A DNA stretch of 64,000 nucleotides from Aerosticca soli (GTDB lineage: Bacteria > Pseudomonadota > Gammaproteobacteria > Xanthomonadales > Rhodanobacteraceae): the NCBI RefSeq assembly GCF_003967035.1, contig NZ_AP018560.1:1077001-1141000 (forward strand), given 5' to 3'. Below, piece after piece: positions 55,452-64,000 of this stretch. Each line of letters opens with the position of its first letter. Within the stretch, counting starts at the first letter, position 1. A program made the position numbers and the translations under genes. The notes under the pieces are model-generated. The model was not told where the DNA came from and searched no databases. It worked only from the letters and a program-made list of their open reading frames with translations.

Positions 55452-58349
55452 TCAGGCATTCGCGAGTTTGTCCGCCTGTTCGCGCAGGGCGGCGAGGCGG
55501 GTGGTCCACGCGACGACGCGCTCGCGTTCCTGGGCGACGACGGCGGGCGGCGCATGGGCGACGAACTCGGGCTTGGCGAGCTTGCTTTCGCTCTTGCGCA
55601 GCTCGCTTTCCAGGCGGGCGATTTCCTTGGCCAGACGTGCCCGCTCGGCGTCGAGATCGATGAGCCCGGCCAGCGGGATCAGCACCTTGAGCGTGCCGAC
55701 CACTGCGGTGGCGGCGGCCGGTTCGGGCGTTCCCGCCGCCAGCCAGCGTGGCGGCTCGGTGCGGCCGAGGAAGGTGATTTCCGCGGCGAAGGCGGCGATC
55801 CGCTCGTGATCGTGCGCGTCGCCGCCGACCAGCAGCAGCGGCAGCGTGCGATTCGGCGCGATGTTCATCTCGGCGCGGATCCTGCGGATGCCGGTGAGCA
55901 CGGCCTGCAGCCATTCGATGCGCGCACTGGCGGCGGCATCTTCGGTCAGCGCGGCCGCATCGGGCCAGGACTGGCCGAGGATGCCCGGCGTGGGGTCGAT
56001 GCCAAGCCGCGGCGCGACCGCCTGCCAGATCTCCTCGGTGATGAACGGGATGACGGGATGCAGCGCGCGCAGCACGGTTTCCAGTACCACCAGCAGGGTA
56101 TGGCGGGTGGATGCCGCGGCGGCGGTCTCGCGGTCGGCCAGCGCCGGCTTGGCCAGCTCCAGGCACCAGTCGCAGTAGGCGTTCCAGACGAATTCGTACA
56201 GCGCCTGCGCAAGCAGGTCGAAACGGTATTCGGCCAGGTGCCGGTCCACCGCGGCGAGGGTGTACTTGAGGCGGGTGAGGATCCAGCGTTCGGCGTCGGT
56301 GAGCGGGGCATCGGCGGGCGGCGCGATGCGGCCCTCGGGAAGGTTGAGCAGCACGAAGCGCGCCGCGTTCCACAGCTTGTTGCAGAACGCCTTGTAGCCC
56401 TCGGCACGCTTGAGGTCGAAGTTGATCGTGCGGCTGTGGCCGGCGAGCGCGGTGAAGGTGAAGCGCAGCGCGTCCGCACCGATCGGCTTGATGCCTTCGG
56501 GATAATCCCTGCGGATGCGCTTTTCCACCTTTTCGCGCACCTGTGGAATGAGCAGGCTGCGGGTGGATTTTTCCACCAGAGCCTCGAGCTCGATGCCGTC
56601 GATCAGGTCCAGCGGGTCCAGCGTGTTGCCCTTGGACTTGGACATCTTCTGGCCCTCGGCGTCGCGCACGATGGCGTTGATGTACACCTCGCGGAAGGGG
56701 ATGCGGTCGGCCGCGCGCGCAAAGCGCGGCTCGTAGCTGCCGTCGCCGCGCCGGCCGGCGAAGTACAGGCTCGACATCACCATGCGCGCGACCCAGAAGA
56801 AGATGATGTCGAAGCCGGTGACCAGCACCGCGCTCGGCAGGAAGCGCTGATCCTGGCGCCAGTCGGCGACGATCTCGCCGCGTTCGTTGGTGACCGGCCC
56901 TTCGCTCGGCCAACCCATGGTCGAGAACGGCCACAGCGCGGAGGAGAACCAGGTGTCGAGCACGTCCTCGTCCTGGCGCAGCGCGCCGACCGGTGCGGGA
57001 GCGCCGTGCGCCGCGGCCCAGGCCCGCGCGTCGGCCTCGTCCTCGCCGACATAGAGCTGACCGGCCTCGTCATACCAGGCGGGGATCTGGTGCCCCCACC
57101 ACAATTGCCGGCTGATGCACCAGTCCTGGATGTTCTCCAGCCATTGCGTGTACGTGGCGGCCCAGTTCTCCGGCACGAAGCGGATGTGGCCCTCGCGCAC
57201 CGCGTCCAGCGCTGGCCGGGTGATCGCCTGGCGGCCGCCCGGACGCCCGTCCGGCTGCACGTCCCGGGTCAGATCGACGAACCACTGGTCGGTGAGCATC
57301 GGCTCGACCACCGCACCGGAACGCTGGCTCACCGGCACCTTGAGTTTGTGCGGCTGCGTGGCGACCAAAAGGCCCGCGGCTTCGAGGTCGGCGAGGATGC
57401 GTTTGCGCGCCTCGTAACGTTCCAGGCCGCGATAGGCCGGCGGGACGTCGTCGTTCAGGTGCGCGTCCAGGGTGAAGATGCCGATCGGGGCGAGCCCGTG
57501 CCGCTGGCCGATGGCGTAGTCGTTGAAATCGTGCGCAGGGGTGATCTTCACCGCGCCGGTGCCGAACTCGCGATCGACGTAGGCATCGGCGATCACCGGG
57601 ATCTGCCGGTCGGTCAGCGGCAGCTTCAGCATTTTGCCGATCAGGTGCGCGTAGCGTTCGTCCTCCGGGTGCACGGCGACCGCGACGTCGCCGAGCATGG
57701 TCTCCGGGCGCGTGGTGGCCACCACGAGGCTCTCCTCGCCGTCGGCCACCGGATAGCGGATCGACCACAGGAAACCGTCGCGTTCCTCGTTGTCGACTTC
57801 GAGATCGGACACGGCCGTCTTGAGCTCCGGGTCCCAGTTGACCAGCCGCTTGCCGCGATAGATCAGCCCGGCGCGATACCACTCGACGAACACCTTGCGC
57901 ACCGCGGCGGACAGGCCGGGATCCATGGTGAAGCGCTCGCGCGACCAGTCGGCGGCAAGGCCCAGTCGGCGCATCTGGTGGGTGATGGTGGAGCCGGAGG
58001 TCTCCTTCCATTGCCACACGCGGGCGACGAAGCCCTCGCGGCCGAGGTCCTGACGGGTCTTGCCTTCCGCGGCGAGCTGATTCTCGACGATCTTCTGGGT
58101 GGCGATGCCGGCATGGTCGGTGCCGACTTGCCACAAGGTGTCGAAGCCGCGCATGCGGTGCTGGCGGATCAGGATGTCCATCATCGTCTGCTGGAAGGCA
58201 TGCCCCATGTGCAGCGTGCCGGTGACGTTGGGCGGCGGCAGCAGGATGCAGTACGGCTCGCCGTGGCCGCGCGGGCGAAACGCACCGCTGGTCTCCCAGT
58301 GCGGGTACCACTTGGACTCGATCGGGCGGGGCTCGAAACTCTTTTCCAT
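55452..58349 (-). CDS. valS: Valyl-tRNA synthetase
   Basis: Class I synthetase with editing domain. ATG at 58349 gives 965 residues starting [11 protein letters not shown]; an upstream ATG at 58370 is less likely. [17 protein letters not shown] is the HIGH region, WGRGLAAD-like editing-domain sequence is replaced by the usual [15 protein letters not shown] signature at about residues 220-235, and [14 protein letters not shown] is KMSKS. The C-terminal Val-tRNA coiled coil ([19 protein letters not shown]) ends it. Confidence 0.97.
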   Translation of the reverse strand: MEKSFEPRPIESKWYPHWETSGAFRPRGHGEPYCILLPPPNVTGTLHMGHAFQQTMMDILIRQHRMRGFDTLWQVGTDHAGIATQKIVENQLAAEGKTRQDLGREGFVARVWQWKETSGSTITHQMRRLGLAADWSRERFTMDPGLSAAVRKVFVEWYRAGLIYRGKRLVNWDPELKTAVSDLEVDNEERDGFLWSIRYPVADGEESLVVATTRPETMLGDVAVAVHPEDERYAHLIGKMLKLPLTDRQIPVIADAYVDREFGTGAVKITPAHDFNDYAIGQRHGLAPIGIFTLDAHLNDDVPPAYRGLERYEARKRILADLEAAGLLVATQPHKLKVPVSQRSGAVVEPMLTDQWFVDLTRDVQPDGRPGGRQAITRPALDAVREGHIRFVPENWAATYTQWLENIQDWCISRQLWWGHQIPAWYDEAGQLYVGEDEADARAWAAAHGAPAPVGALRQDEDVLDTWFSSALWPFSTMGWPSEGPVTNERGEIVADWRQDQRFLPSAVLVTGFDIIFFWVARMVMSSLYFAGRRGDGSYEPRFARAADRIPFREVYINAIVRDAEGQKMSKSKGNTLDPLDLIDGIELEALVEKSTRSLLIPQVREKVEKRIRRDYPEGIKPIGADALRFTFTALAGHSRTINFDLKRAEGYKAFCNKLWNAARFVLLNLPEGRIAPPADAPLTDAERWILTRLKYTLAAVDRHLAEYRFDLLAQALYEFVWNAYCDWCLELAKPALADRETAAAASTRHTLLVVLETVLRALHPVIPFITEEIWQAVAPRLGIDPTPGILGQSWPDAAALTEDAAASARIEWLQAVLTGIRRIRAEMNIAPNRTLPLLLVGGDAHDHERIAAFAAEITFLGRTEPPRWLAAGTPEPAAATAVVGTLKVLIPLAGLIDLDAERARLAKEIARLESELRKSESKLAKPEFVAHAPPAVVAQERERVVAWTTRLAALREQADKLANA

Positions 58350-58486
58350 GGACTCTCGCAGTGACGGCACGCCTGGCGCGTGGCATCCGATAGGGCGGGA
58401 AACCCGGCATTGTACGAAGCGAACGTCCCATGGCCCAAACCGCCGGCGGGTTTGCAGGCCGTCGGCCCGGCATTAGAGTCGGACCG

Positions 58487-59461
58487 ATGGAGGCGAGACG
58501 GCGGACAAGGTTCCCATCGGCATATCTGGGCGCGGCGATGCTCTGCCTGGGGCTTGCGCTCAGCGTCACGGGCGTGGCGGGGGCCGAGATTCCCAGGCCG
58601 CCGGGATGGACGCCGGTCCTCGTCGATGATTTCGACGGGCCGGCCGGCAGCGCGCCGTCGGCCGAACGCTGGCGCGTGGATCTGGGGCACGGCTATCCCG
58701 GCGGGCCGCCCAACTGGGGAACACAGGAGATCCAGCGCTACACCGCCGATCCGGCCAACCTCGCCCTGGACGGCGAAGGCCATCTGCTGATCTCGCCGCA
58801 GCGCGGTCCAGACGGCGAATGGACCTCGGCGCGCATCGAGAGCGTGCGGGACGATTTCCTCGCGCCGGCCGGCGGCATGCTGCGCATCGAGGCGCGGATC
58901 CTCATGCCCGGCGTCAGCGGCCAGGCCGCGCTCGGCTATTGGCCGGCCTTCTGGGCGCTGGGGCGCAGCTACCGCGAAACCGGCGCATGGCCGGCCGCCG
59001 GGGAGTTCGACATCATGGAAAGCGTCAACGGCTTAGACAGCGTGTGGGGCATCCTGCACTGCGACGTCAATCCCGGCGGCGCCTGCGGCGAGCCGCACGG
59101 CATCGGCGCCAGTCGTGCCTGTCCCGGCACGCCGTGCCCCGGGCATTTCCACGTCTACACCTTCGAGTGGGATCGCTCGGTGACGCCCGAGGAACTGCGC
59201 TGGTACGTCGACGGGCAGCTGCTGAACCGCATCGTGCAAACCCAGTTGCCGGCTGCGACCTGGCGGGCATTGACCGACCAGGGCGGCTTCTTTTTGCTGC
59301 TCAACGTCGCCATCGGCGGCGGCTTTTCCTTCGCCATGGCCGGCTGGATCTCCACGCCGACGCCTGCCACCGAGCCCGGTCATCCGATGGCGGTGGACTA
59401 CGTGGCGGTATGGACACGGCCGGGACCGGCCGCTCAGCCGGCGCGCAGCACCCGGCCGTAG
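58487..59461 (+). CDS. Exported GH16-family glycoside hydrolase (beta-glucanase-like)
   Basis: ATG at 58487 gives 324 residues with a signal peptide ending AGA. The single GH16 jelly-roll has the catalytic motif GEFDIMESV (E-x-D-x-x-E, about residues 169-177), preceded by YWPAFWALG, with earlier TSARIES and later YTFEWD, LRWYVDG and [11 protein letters not shown]. This set suits bacterial endo-beta-1,3(4)-glucanases. It stands alone; its last 28 bases overlap the 3' end of hemE on the other strand. Confidence 0.88.
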   Translation: MEARRRTRFPSAYLGAAMLCLGLALSVTGVAGAEIPRPPGWTPVLVDDFDGPAGSAPSAERWRVDLGHGYPGGPPNWGTQEIQRYTADPANLALDGEGHLLISPQRGPDGEWTSARIESVRDDFLAPAGGMLRIEARILMPGVSGQAALGYWPAFWALGRSYRETGAWPAAGEFDIMESVNGLDSVWGILHCDVNPGGACGEPHGIGASRACPGTPCPGHFHVYTFEWDRSVTPEELRWYVDGQLLNRIVQTQLPAATWRALTDQGGFFLLLNVAIGGGFSFAMAGWISTPTPATEPGHPMAVDYVAVWTRPGPAAQPARSTRP

Positions 59462-60516
59462 GCGTGCACCTCGTCCACCAGCACGGCCACGTGCTCGGGA
59501 TCGACGTCCGGGGTGATGCCGTGCCCCAGATTGAAGACATGGCCGATCGGCGGGCCGTAGCTGTCCATCACCGTGCGCACCTGTTCGCGGATCACCGCCG
59601 GCGCAGCCTTGAGCACGGTCGGATCCAGGTTGCCCTGCAGCGCGACGCGGTCGGCCACTGCGCGGCGGGCGTCGGCCAGGTCGAGCGTCCAGTCCACGCC
59701 GAGCGCCGCGCAGCCGGTGTCGGCCAGCGCGGCCAGATGCTGTCCGGCGCCCTTGGAAAACAGGATCACCGGCAAGGACCGCGCCTGCGCATCGTCGGCG
59801 AGCAGGGCGACGACCTGGGCCATCGCGCGCAGCGAGAACTCGCGGAACGCCGCGGGCGCGAGCAGGCCGCCCCAGGTGTCGAACACCATCAGCGCCTGCG
59901 CGCCGGCTGCGGCCTGGGCGGCGAGATAGGCGGCCACGCTGCGCGCCAGCACGTCGAGCAGACGATGCGCCAGTGCCGGATCGTTCCAGCACAACGCCTT
60001 GGCGGCGGCGAAATCGCGCGAGCCCGCACCCTCGACCATGTAGCAGGCCAGCGTCCACGGGCTGCCGGAAAAGCCGATCAGCGGCACGCGCCCGGCGAGC
60101 TCGCGGCGGATCAGTCGCACCGCGTCCATCACGTAGCGCAGTTCGCCGTCCATGTCCGGCACGGCGAGGCGCAGGATGTCCTCGCGCCGGCGCAGCGGAT
60201 GGGCGAAACGCGGCCCTTCGCCCTGGGCGAAGGACAGGCCGAGCCCCATCGCGTCGGGCACGGTGAGGATGTCGGAAAACAGGATCGCCGCATCCAGCGG
60301 AAAGCGGCGCAGCGGCTGCAGGGTGACCTCGCAGGCGAGTTCGGGCGTCTTGGCCAGCGCCATGAAGCTGCCGGCGCGCGCGCGGACGGCGCGGTATTCG
60401 GGCAGATAACGCCCGGCTTGGCGCATCACCCAGACTGGCGTGGTATCGGTGGGTTCGCGGCGCAGGGCGCGCAGGAAGCGGTCGTTCAGAAGCGGGCGAT
60501 CGGTTTCAGCGGCCAT
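59434..60516 (-). CDS. hemE: Uroporphyrinogen decarboxylase
   Basis: Removes four carboxyl groups from uroporphyrinogen III to give coproporphyrinogen III in haem synthesis. The 360-residue protein has [20 protein letters not shown] with AGRYLPEYR, the first signature, [15 protein letters not shown] with the catalytic Asp region, [16 protein letters not shown], and the C-terminal [15 protein letters not shown]. Its start overlaps the WGR gene by 11 bases. It converges on the GH16 gene with overlapping ends. Confidence 0.96.
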   Translation of the reverse strand: MAAETDRPLLNDRFLRALRREPTDTTPVWVMRQAGRYLPEYRAVRARAGSFMALAKTPELACEVTLQPLRRFPLDAAILFSDILTVPDAMGLGLSFAQGEGPRFAHPLRRREDILRLAVPDMDGELRYVMDAVRLIRRELAGRVPLIGFSGSPWTLACYMVEGAGSRDFAAAKALCWNDPALAHRLLDVLARSVAAYLAAQAAAGAQALMVFDTWGGLLAPAAFREFSLRAMAQVVALLADDAQARSLPVILFSKGAGQHLAALADTGCAALGVDWTLDLADARRAVADRVALQGNLDPTVLKAAPAVIREQVRTVMDSYGPPIGHVFNLGHGITPDVDPEHVAVLVDEVHAYGRVLRAG

Positions 60517-60766
60517 GCGGACCGTCCATCCCCTGGGCGAACATCAACCGGTAGCCGCGCTTGAGCTGGGCGTCGCGGGCCTTTTCGAAGGCGGCGATCG
60601 CCGCATCGCGTTCCAGAAACTGTTCGCGTCGCAATGTCGCCTTGCCGCCCTGGACGCCCGATTCGCGGTACAGCGTCCAGCCGCCCAGAAGATCCTGTTC
60701 GAGGATGATCTGCACGTAGCGAGGCGCTTCGGCCGATGCAGGCAGGGTTTGCAGGTAAAGACGCAT
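60506..60766 (-). CDS. WGR-domain protein
   Basis: An 86-residue protein that is one WGR domain: [20 protein letters not shown], then the [16 protein letters not shown] region where the namesake Trp-Gly-Arg is degenerate, and [23 protein letters not shown] domains bind nucleic acid or nucleotides in PARPs and MolR-type proteins; stand-alone copies have no known job. Its 3' end overlaps hemE by 11 bases, implying co-expression. It starts 84 bases after the lpxA stop. Confidence 0.78.
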   Translation of the reverse strand: MRLYLQTLPASAEAPRYVQIILEQDLLGGWTLYRESGVQGGKATLRREQFLERDAAIAAFEKARDAQLKRGYRLMFAQGMDGPHGR

Positions 60767-60850
60767 GGGCTCGTGGAAGCGGGATGAAACGGCCAGCCTT
60801 TCATCTTACCGGAAAGCATCGCGCGCCCTGCTGCCGCGCGCGTCTCGCCG

Positions 60851-61624
60851 TCAGCGGGCCAACGCACGCTCGCTGCGCTCGATGAAATCGAGCAGGGCGC
60901 GGATGTCCTCGTTGCCGTTTGCCTGGGCTTCCAGCTGGGCGCGGGCTTCGGCCAGCGGCAGGCCGGCCATGTACAGCGTGCGGTAGGCGCGCTTGATCGC
61001 GGCGATGCGCTCGCCATCGAAGCCGCGCCGTTTCAACCCCTCGCTGTTGATGCCGCGTGGCCGGCCATGTTGTTCATTGGCCATCATCACGTAGGGCGGT
61101 ACGTCGGCGCCGACCAGGCAGCCCATGCCGATGAAGGCGTGCGCGCCGACCTTGCAGAACTGGTGCACGCCCGAATAGCCGGAGAGGATCACCCAGTCGC
61201 CGATCTCCACGTGCCCGGCCAGCGCCGAGTAATTGGAGAACACCGTGTGGTTGCCGATCCTGCAATCGTGCGCGATGTGCACGTAGGCGAGCAGCCAGTT
61301 GTCGTCGCCGATGCGGGTCAGGCCGCCACCTTGGCCGGTGCCGCGGTGCACGGTGACGAACTCGCGGAACACGTTGCGATCGCCGATGACGAGCTCGGTG
61401 CGCTCGCCCTGCCATTTCTTGTCCTGCGGATCGCCGCCGAGCGCGGCGAACTGGCTGATGCGGTTGTCGCGGCCGATCCGGGTCGGCCCCTGGATCGTCG
61501 CGTGCGGTCCGATCACGCAGCCCGGGCCGATCTCCACCTCGGCGCCGATCACGCAGTAGGCGCCGATGTCGACGTCCGGTGCGATCCTGGCGGAAGGATC
61601 GATCTGCGCGGTCGGATGGATCAT
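60851..61624 (-). CDS. lpxA: UDP-N-acetylglucosamine acyltransferase LpxA
   Basis: First step of lipid A synthesis: 3-O-acylation of UDP-GlcNAc by hydroxyacyl-ACP. ATG at 61624 gives 257 residues and overlaps the fabZ stop (ATGA). The left-handed beta-helix hexapeptides run from [16 protein letters not shown] to about residue 185; [20 protein letters not shown] and [20 protein letters not shown] carry the catalytic His region. A C-terminal helical domain follows ([19 protein letters not shown]). lpxB does not follow, unlike in many relatives. Confidence 0.96.
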   Translation of the reverse strand: MIHPTAQIDPSARIAPDVDIGAYCVIGAEVEIGPGCVIGPHATIQGPTRIGRDNRISQFAALGGDPQDKKWQGERTELVIGDRNVFREFVTVHRGTGQGGGLTRIGDDNWLLAYVHIAHDCRIGNHTVFSNYSALAGHVEIGDWVILSGYSGVHQFCKVGAHAFIGMGCLVGADVPPYVMMANEQHGRPRGINSEGLKRRGFDGERIAAIKRAYRTLYMAGLPLAEARAQLEAQANGNEDIRALLDFIERSERALAR

Positions 61625-62088
61625 TTGCCGCTCCGCGCCGCGCACATGAGTTCGCAACTGGCCACTTCCTTGCCTTCGACCACGCTGCGGGCGACGAACA
61701 GGCCCATGCCGCGCATCAGCCGTTTCAGCGCAACCTCCAGGCGCAACTGGTCCCCCGGCACCACCGGTGCGTTGAAACGGGCGTTGTCGACCTTGGCCAG
61801 GTAGAACAAGGGGCTGCCGTGATCACCTTTGATGCGCCGCGAGATCTGGGTCAGCAATCCGGCCGCCTGCGCCATCGCCTCGACGATCAACACGCCCGGC
61901 ATCACCGGGTGGCCGGGAAAATGGCCGCCGAAGAAGGGCTCGTTGATGGTGACGTTCTTGAGCGCCACCACGCGCTCGTCCGGCACCAGTTCGATCACCC
62001 GGTCGACCAGCAGGAACGGATAGCGATGCGGCAGCAGCGCCTGGATCTGCTCCACGTTCACCGGCAATGGAAAATCCTTGTCATGCAT
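61621..62088 (-). CDS. fabZ: 3-hydroxyacyl-ACP dehydratase FabZ
   Basis: Dehydrates beta-hydroxyacyl-ACP in fatty acid synthesis, competing with LpxA and LpxD for the same acyl-ACP pool. In 155 residues [14 protein letters not shown] and the hot-dog helix [20 protein letters not shown] (catalytic His and Glu) are intact. Its start overlaps lpxD by 8 bases and its stop overlaps lpxA by 4, so the three are translationally coupled. Confidence 0.96.
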   Translation of the reverse strand: MHDKDFPLPVNVEQIQALLPHRYPFLLVDRVIELVPDERVVALKNVTINEPFFGGHFPGHPVMPGVLIVEAMAQAAGLLTQISRRIKGDHGSPLFYLAKVDNARFNAPVVPGDQLRLEVALKRLMRGMGLFVARSVVEGKEVASCELMCAARSGK

Positions 62089-63109
62089 GGTCGCGGCCTT
62101 TCTCCAGCGCCGCCAGGCGGCGCGCGAATTCGTCCAGATGCTTGAACCGGGCGGCGTTCCTGCGCCAGCTGCGGTTGTCCTGCAGCGGCGTGCCCGAGGA
62201 ATATTCGCCGGGCTCGCGAATCGAATGCGTCACCAGGCTCTTGGCGGTAATGGTAACCCGGTCGGCGAGCTCCAGATGGCCGAGCACGCCGGCATCGCCG
62301 CCGATCATGCAGTAGCGGCCGATCCTCGCGCTGCCGGCCACCGCCGCGCAGCCGGCCATGGCGGTGTGCGCGCCGACGTGCACGTTGTGGGCGATCTGGA
62401 TCTGGTTGTCCAGGCGCACGTCCTCCTCGAGCACGGTGTCCTCGAGCGCGCCGCGGTCGATGGTGGTGTTGGCGCCGATCTCGCAGTCATCGCCGATGCG
62501 CACGCCGCCGAGCTGCGGAATCTTCACCCAGTGGTCGCGCTCGAAAGCAAGGCCGAAGCCGTCCGAACCGATCACCGCGCCCGGATGGACCAGCACGCGC
62601 TTGCCGAGCGTCACCCGCTCGACCAGGGTCACCCGCGCGACCAGGCGCGATTGCGCACCGACCACGCAGTCACGACCGACGATGCAGTGCGGCCCGATCT
62701 CGACGCCGTCCTCGACCACCGCGCCGTCCTCGACGACCACGAAGGGGCCGATGCTGGCGCCCTCGGCGATGCGCGCGCCCGCGGCCACTACCGCACTCGG
62801 ATGGATGCCTGGCCTGGCGGCGGGACGATGCTCGAACAGTCGCGCGATTTTGGCGTAGGCGAGATAAGGGTCGTCCGCGACCAGGGCCGCGGTGGGGCAG
62901 TCGGGCAGGTCCTGCGCGCCAAGGATCACCGCGCCGGCACGGGTGTCCTTGAGCTGCGCCGCATATTTGCCGCTGGCCAGAAAACTCAACTGGCGCGGCC
63001 CGGCGTGGGCCAGCGTGCCGACTCCGTCGATCACGCGACTGCCGTCGCCGTGCAGTGCGAGGGCGAAGCGTTCGGCAAGCTCCGCCAGTGTGTACTGCGT
63101 GCGATCCAT
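62081..63109 (-). CDS. lpxD: UDP-3-O-(3-hydroxyacyl)glucosamine N-acyltransferase LpxD
   Basis: Third step of lipid A synthesis, N-acylation with hydroxyacyl-ACP. ATG at 63109 gives 342 residues. The N-terminal uridine-binding domain (YTLAELAERFALALHGDGS, then ILGAQDLP) precedes a long hexapeptide beta-helix (IHPSAVVAAGARIAEGASIG onward) with the catalytic His in IQIAHNVHVGAHTAMAGCAA; a C-terminal helix ends it. It follows bamA, but a terminator at 63157-63183 lies between. Confidence 0.96.
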   Translation of the reverse strand: MDRTQYTLAELAERFALALHGDGSRVIDGVGTLAHAGPRQLSFLASGKYAAQLKDTRAGAVILGAQDLPDCPTAALVADDPYLAYAKIARLFEHRPAARPGIHPSAVVAAGARIAEGASIGPFVVVEDGAVVEDGVEIGPHCIVGRDCVVGAQSRLVARVTLVERVTLGKRVLVHPGAVIGSDGFGLAFERDHWVKIPQLGGVRIGDDCEIGANTTIDRGALEDTVLEEDVRLDNQIQIAHNVHVGAHTAMAGCAAVAGSARIGRYCMIGGDAGVLGHLELADRVTITAKSLVTHSIREPGEYSSGTPLQDNRSWRRNAARFKHLDEFARRLAALEKGRDHA

Positions 63110-63156
63110 GGGCTTGTCTCCACGATCCGGGCTGCTAGACCCGCCCGGCACCATCG

Positions 63157-63183
63157 AAAAAGGCGCGGACGATCCCGCGCCTT
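63157..63183 (-). terminator. Terminator between bamA and lpxD
   Basis: On the minus strand a 9-bp stem AAGGCGCGG/CCGCGCCTT with a 6-base loop runs into TTTTT (the stem's last T bases count in the run), 21 bases after the bamA stop. It would at least partly separate the bamA transcript from lpxD-fabZ-lpxA. Confidence 0.75.
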
Positions 63184-63204
63184 CATGCCGTCACAGGCCG
63201 GCCG

Positions 63205-64000
63205 TCAGAACTGGCTGCCGAAGGTGAACTGGATGCGCTCTTCGTAATGCTTGTCGTCGGGCTTGTCGCGGAACGGCGTGGCGAAGCTGATGATCAGCGG
63301 GCCGATGGGCGCCTGCCATTGCAGGGCGATGCCGGCGGAAGCACGCAGATCCTTGGCCTCGAAGCTGTTGTAGTCCTTGTAGACGTTGCCGACATCGACG
63401 AACACCGAGACGCGCGCGGTGTTGATGTCCTTGAGGAACGGCAGCGGCAGGAACACCTGCGCCGTGCCCAGCACCTTGAACGCGCCGCCGACTGGCTGGG
63501 CGTAGTTGTAATAGCTGCCGTTGCAGTAGCCGCGCTTGTCCGCCTGGATCGGGTTGCCGTTGGCATCCACGCCGGCACACAGGCGCGGACCCAGGGTGTT
63601 GTCCTGGAAGCCGCGCACGTCGCGCACGCCGCCGCCGTAATAGTTCTGCCAGAACGGAAAGTCGACCTTGTCGCCGGCCTTGTACGGCCCCCAGGTCTCG
63701 TCGTAGGTCTGGTTGCCGTAGGTCTTGCCGATGCCGACCTGGCCATCCAGGTACAGCACGAAGCCGCCGCCGATCGGCCAGTAGTGGTTGGCCTCGGTGT
63801 AGAGCTTCCAGTACTGCACGGTCGAGCCGGGCAGGGCCACGTCCACGTTGGCCGACATCAAGCCGCCGCGAGTGGCCGCCCAGTAGCTGTTGCGAGTGTC
63901 GCGGTTCCAGCCCAGCGTGCCGGTCCAGGCGTGTTCGGTGTAATGGCCGAGCGCGCGCTGGTAGTCGATCAAGACCTCCGGCGTGTAGCCCTCGTAGGAA
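63205..64000 (-). CDS. bamA: Outer-membrane assembly factor BamA, C-terminal barrel part (cut by window edge)
   Basis: The frame is open to the window end, so only about 265 C-terminal residues are seen; a TTG inside (63972) is not the start. The fragment is beta-barrel sequence: DVRGFQDNTLGPR carries the family RGF motif of loop 6 (VRGF, near the middle), SASIGLQWQAPIGPL-like sequence appears as GIALQWQAPIGPLIISFATP, and the end RIQFTFGSQF has the terminal Phe. Position before lpxD is the usual one for bamA. No skp gene intervenes. Confidence 0.92.
   Translation of the reverse strand, partial: SYEGYTPEVLIDYQRALGHYTEHAWTGTLGWNRDTRNSYWAATRGGLMSANVDVALPGSTVQYWKLYTEANHYWPIGGGFVLYLDGQVGIGKTYGNQTYDETWGPYKAGDKVDFPFWQNYYGGGVRDVRGFQDNTLGPRLCAGVDANGNPIQADKRGYCNGSYYNYAQPVGGAFKVLGTAQVFLPLPFLKDINTARVSVFVDVGNVYKDYNSFEAKDLRASAGIALQWQAPIGPLIISFATPFRDKPDDKHYEERIQFTFGSQF

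Noticed and set aside
55431..58364. A 977-codon open frame on the + strand
   Set aside because: Shadow of valS on the opposite strand, which has intact HIGH and KMSKS motifs.

Overview
The window looks like a chromosomal backbone segment of a Gram-negative gammaproteobacterium, most likely of the Xanthomonadales (Lysobacterales), perhaps Rhodanobacteraceae. The basis is very high G+C (roughly two thirds by eye), outer-membrane genes (bamA, lpxD-fabZ-lpxA, TonB receptors, a trimeric-type porin), a FimV homologue next to asd, the metG-rsxB-nth gene order, and an SPFH/ribbon-helix-helix gene pair. The genus is inference. I see no prophage, insertion sequence, CRISPR array or defence island. Genes are tightly packed with many 1-16 bp overlaps and no gene-free stretch over 300 bases.

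Layout. 1-9.6 kb: tail of an exported protein, an exported glycosidase-like protein with an FGRDT motif, greB, a LysM lytic transglycosylase, psd, then prmB-GNAT-aroC-asd and a small coiled-coil protein. 9.7-14.8 kb: fimV, an SPFH membrane protein grouped with a ribbon-helix-helix regulator and a possible 24-residue peptide, purT, and tRNA-Leu(CAG). 15-18.5 kb: rnr-rlmB and a small membrane protein. 18.5-25.5 kb: a phosphate block, pstS-pstC-pstA-pstB-phoU, with a divergent phosphate-porin-like gene beyond rnt; both pstS and the porin are preceded by 11-bp-periodic Pho-box-like arrays. 25.5-31.7 kb: nth, rsxB, metG, then an MFS transporter/HAD phosphatase/DeoR regulator set.

31.8-41 kb: csbD with a striking folded leader that hides its ribosome binding site, a SET-domain/GNAT pair, a ComEA-like HhH protein, an M20 dipeptidase, a YggS-type PLP protein, an NlpC/P60 hydrolase, a rhomboid protease, an amino acid permease, and frmA-frmB for formaldehyde removal. 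41-53 kb: rapA; a Fur-box-controlled iron operon (TonB siderophore receptor, PiuC-like hydroxylase, Sel1 protein); a second large TonB receptor; an exported M13 peptidase. 53-64 kb: a DUF4124 protein, pssA, a HolD-like gene, rimI, valS, a GH16 hydrolase, hemE with a WGR protein, and lpxA-fabZ-lpxD downstream of the bamA 3' end.

How they work together: much of the window serves the envelope (phospholipid synthesis by pssA and psd, lipid A start-up by lpxD/fabZ/lpxA, barrel assembly by bamA, wall turnover by MltD and NlpC, nutrient receptors). The best candidates for undescribed biology are regulatory: the csbD leader, the putative operator and micro-ORF of the SPFH/RHH unit, and the predicted Pho regulon.
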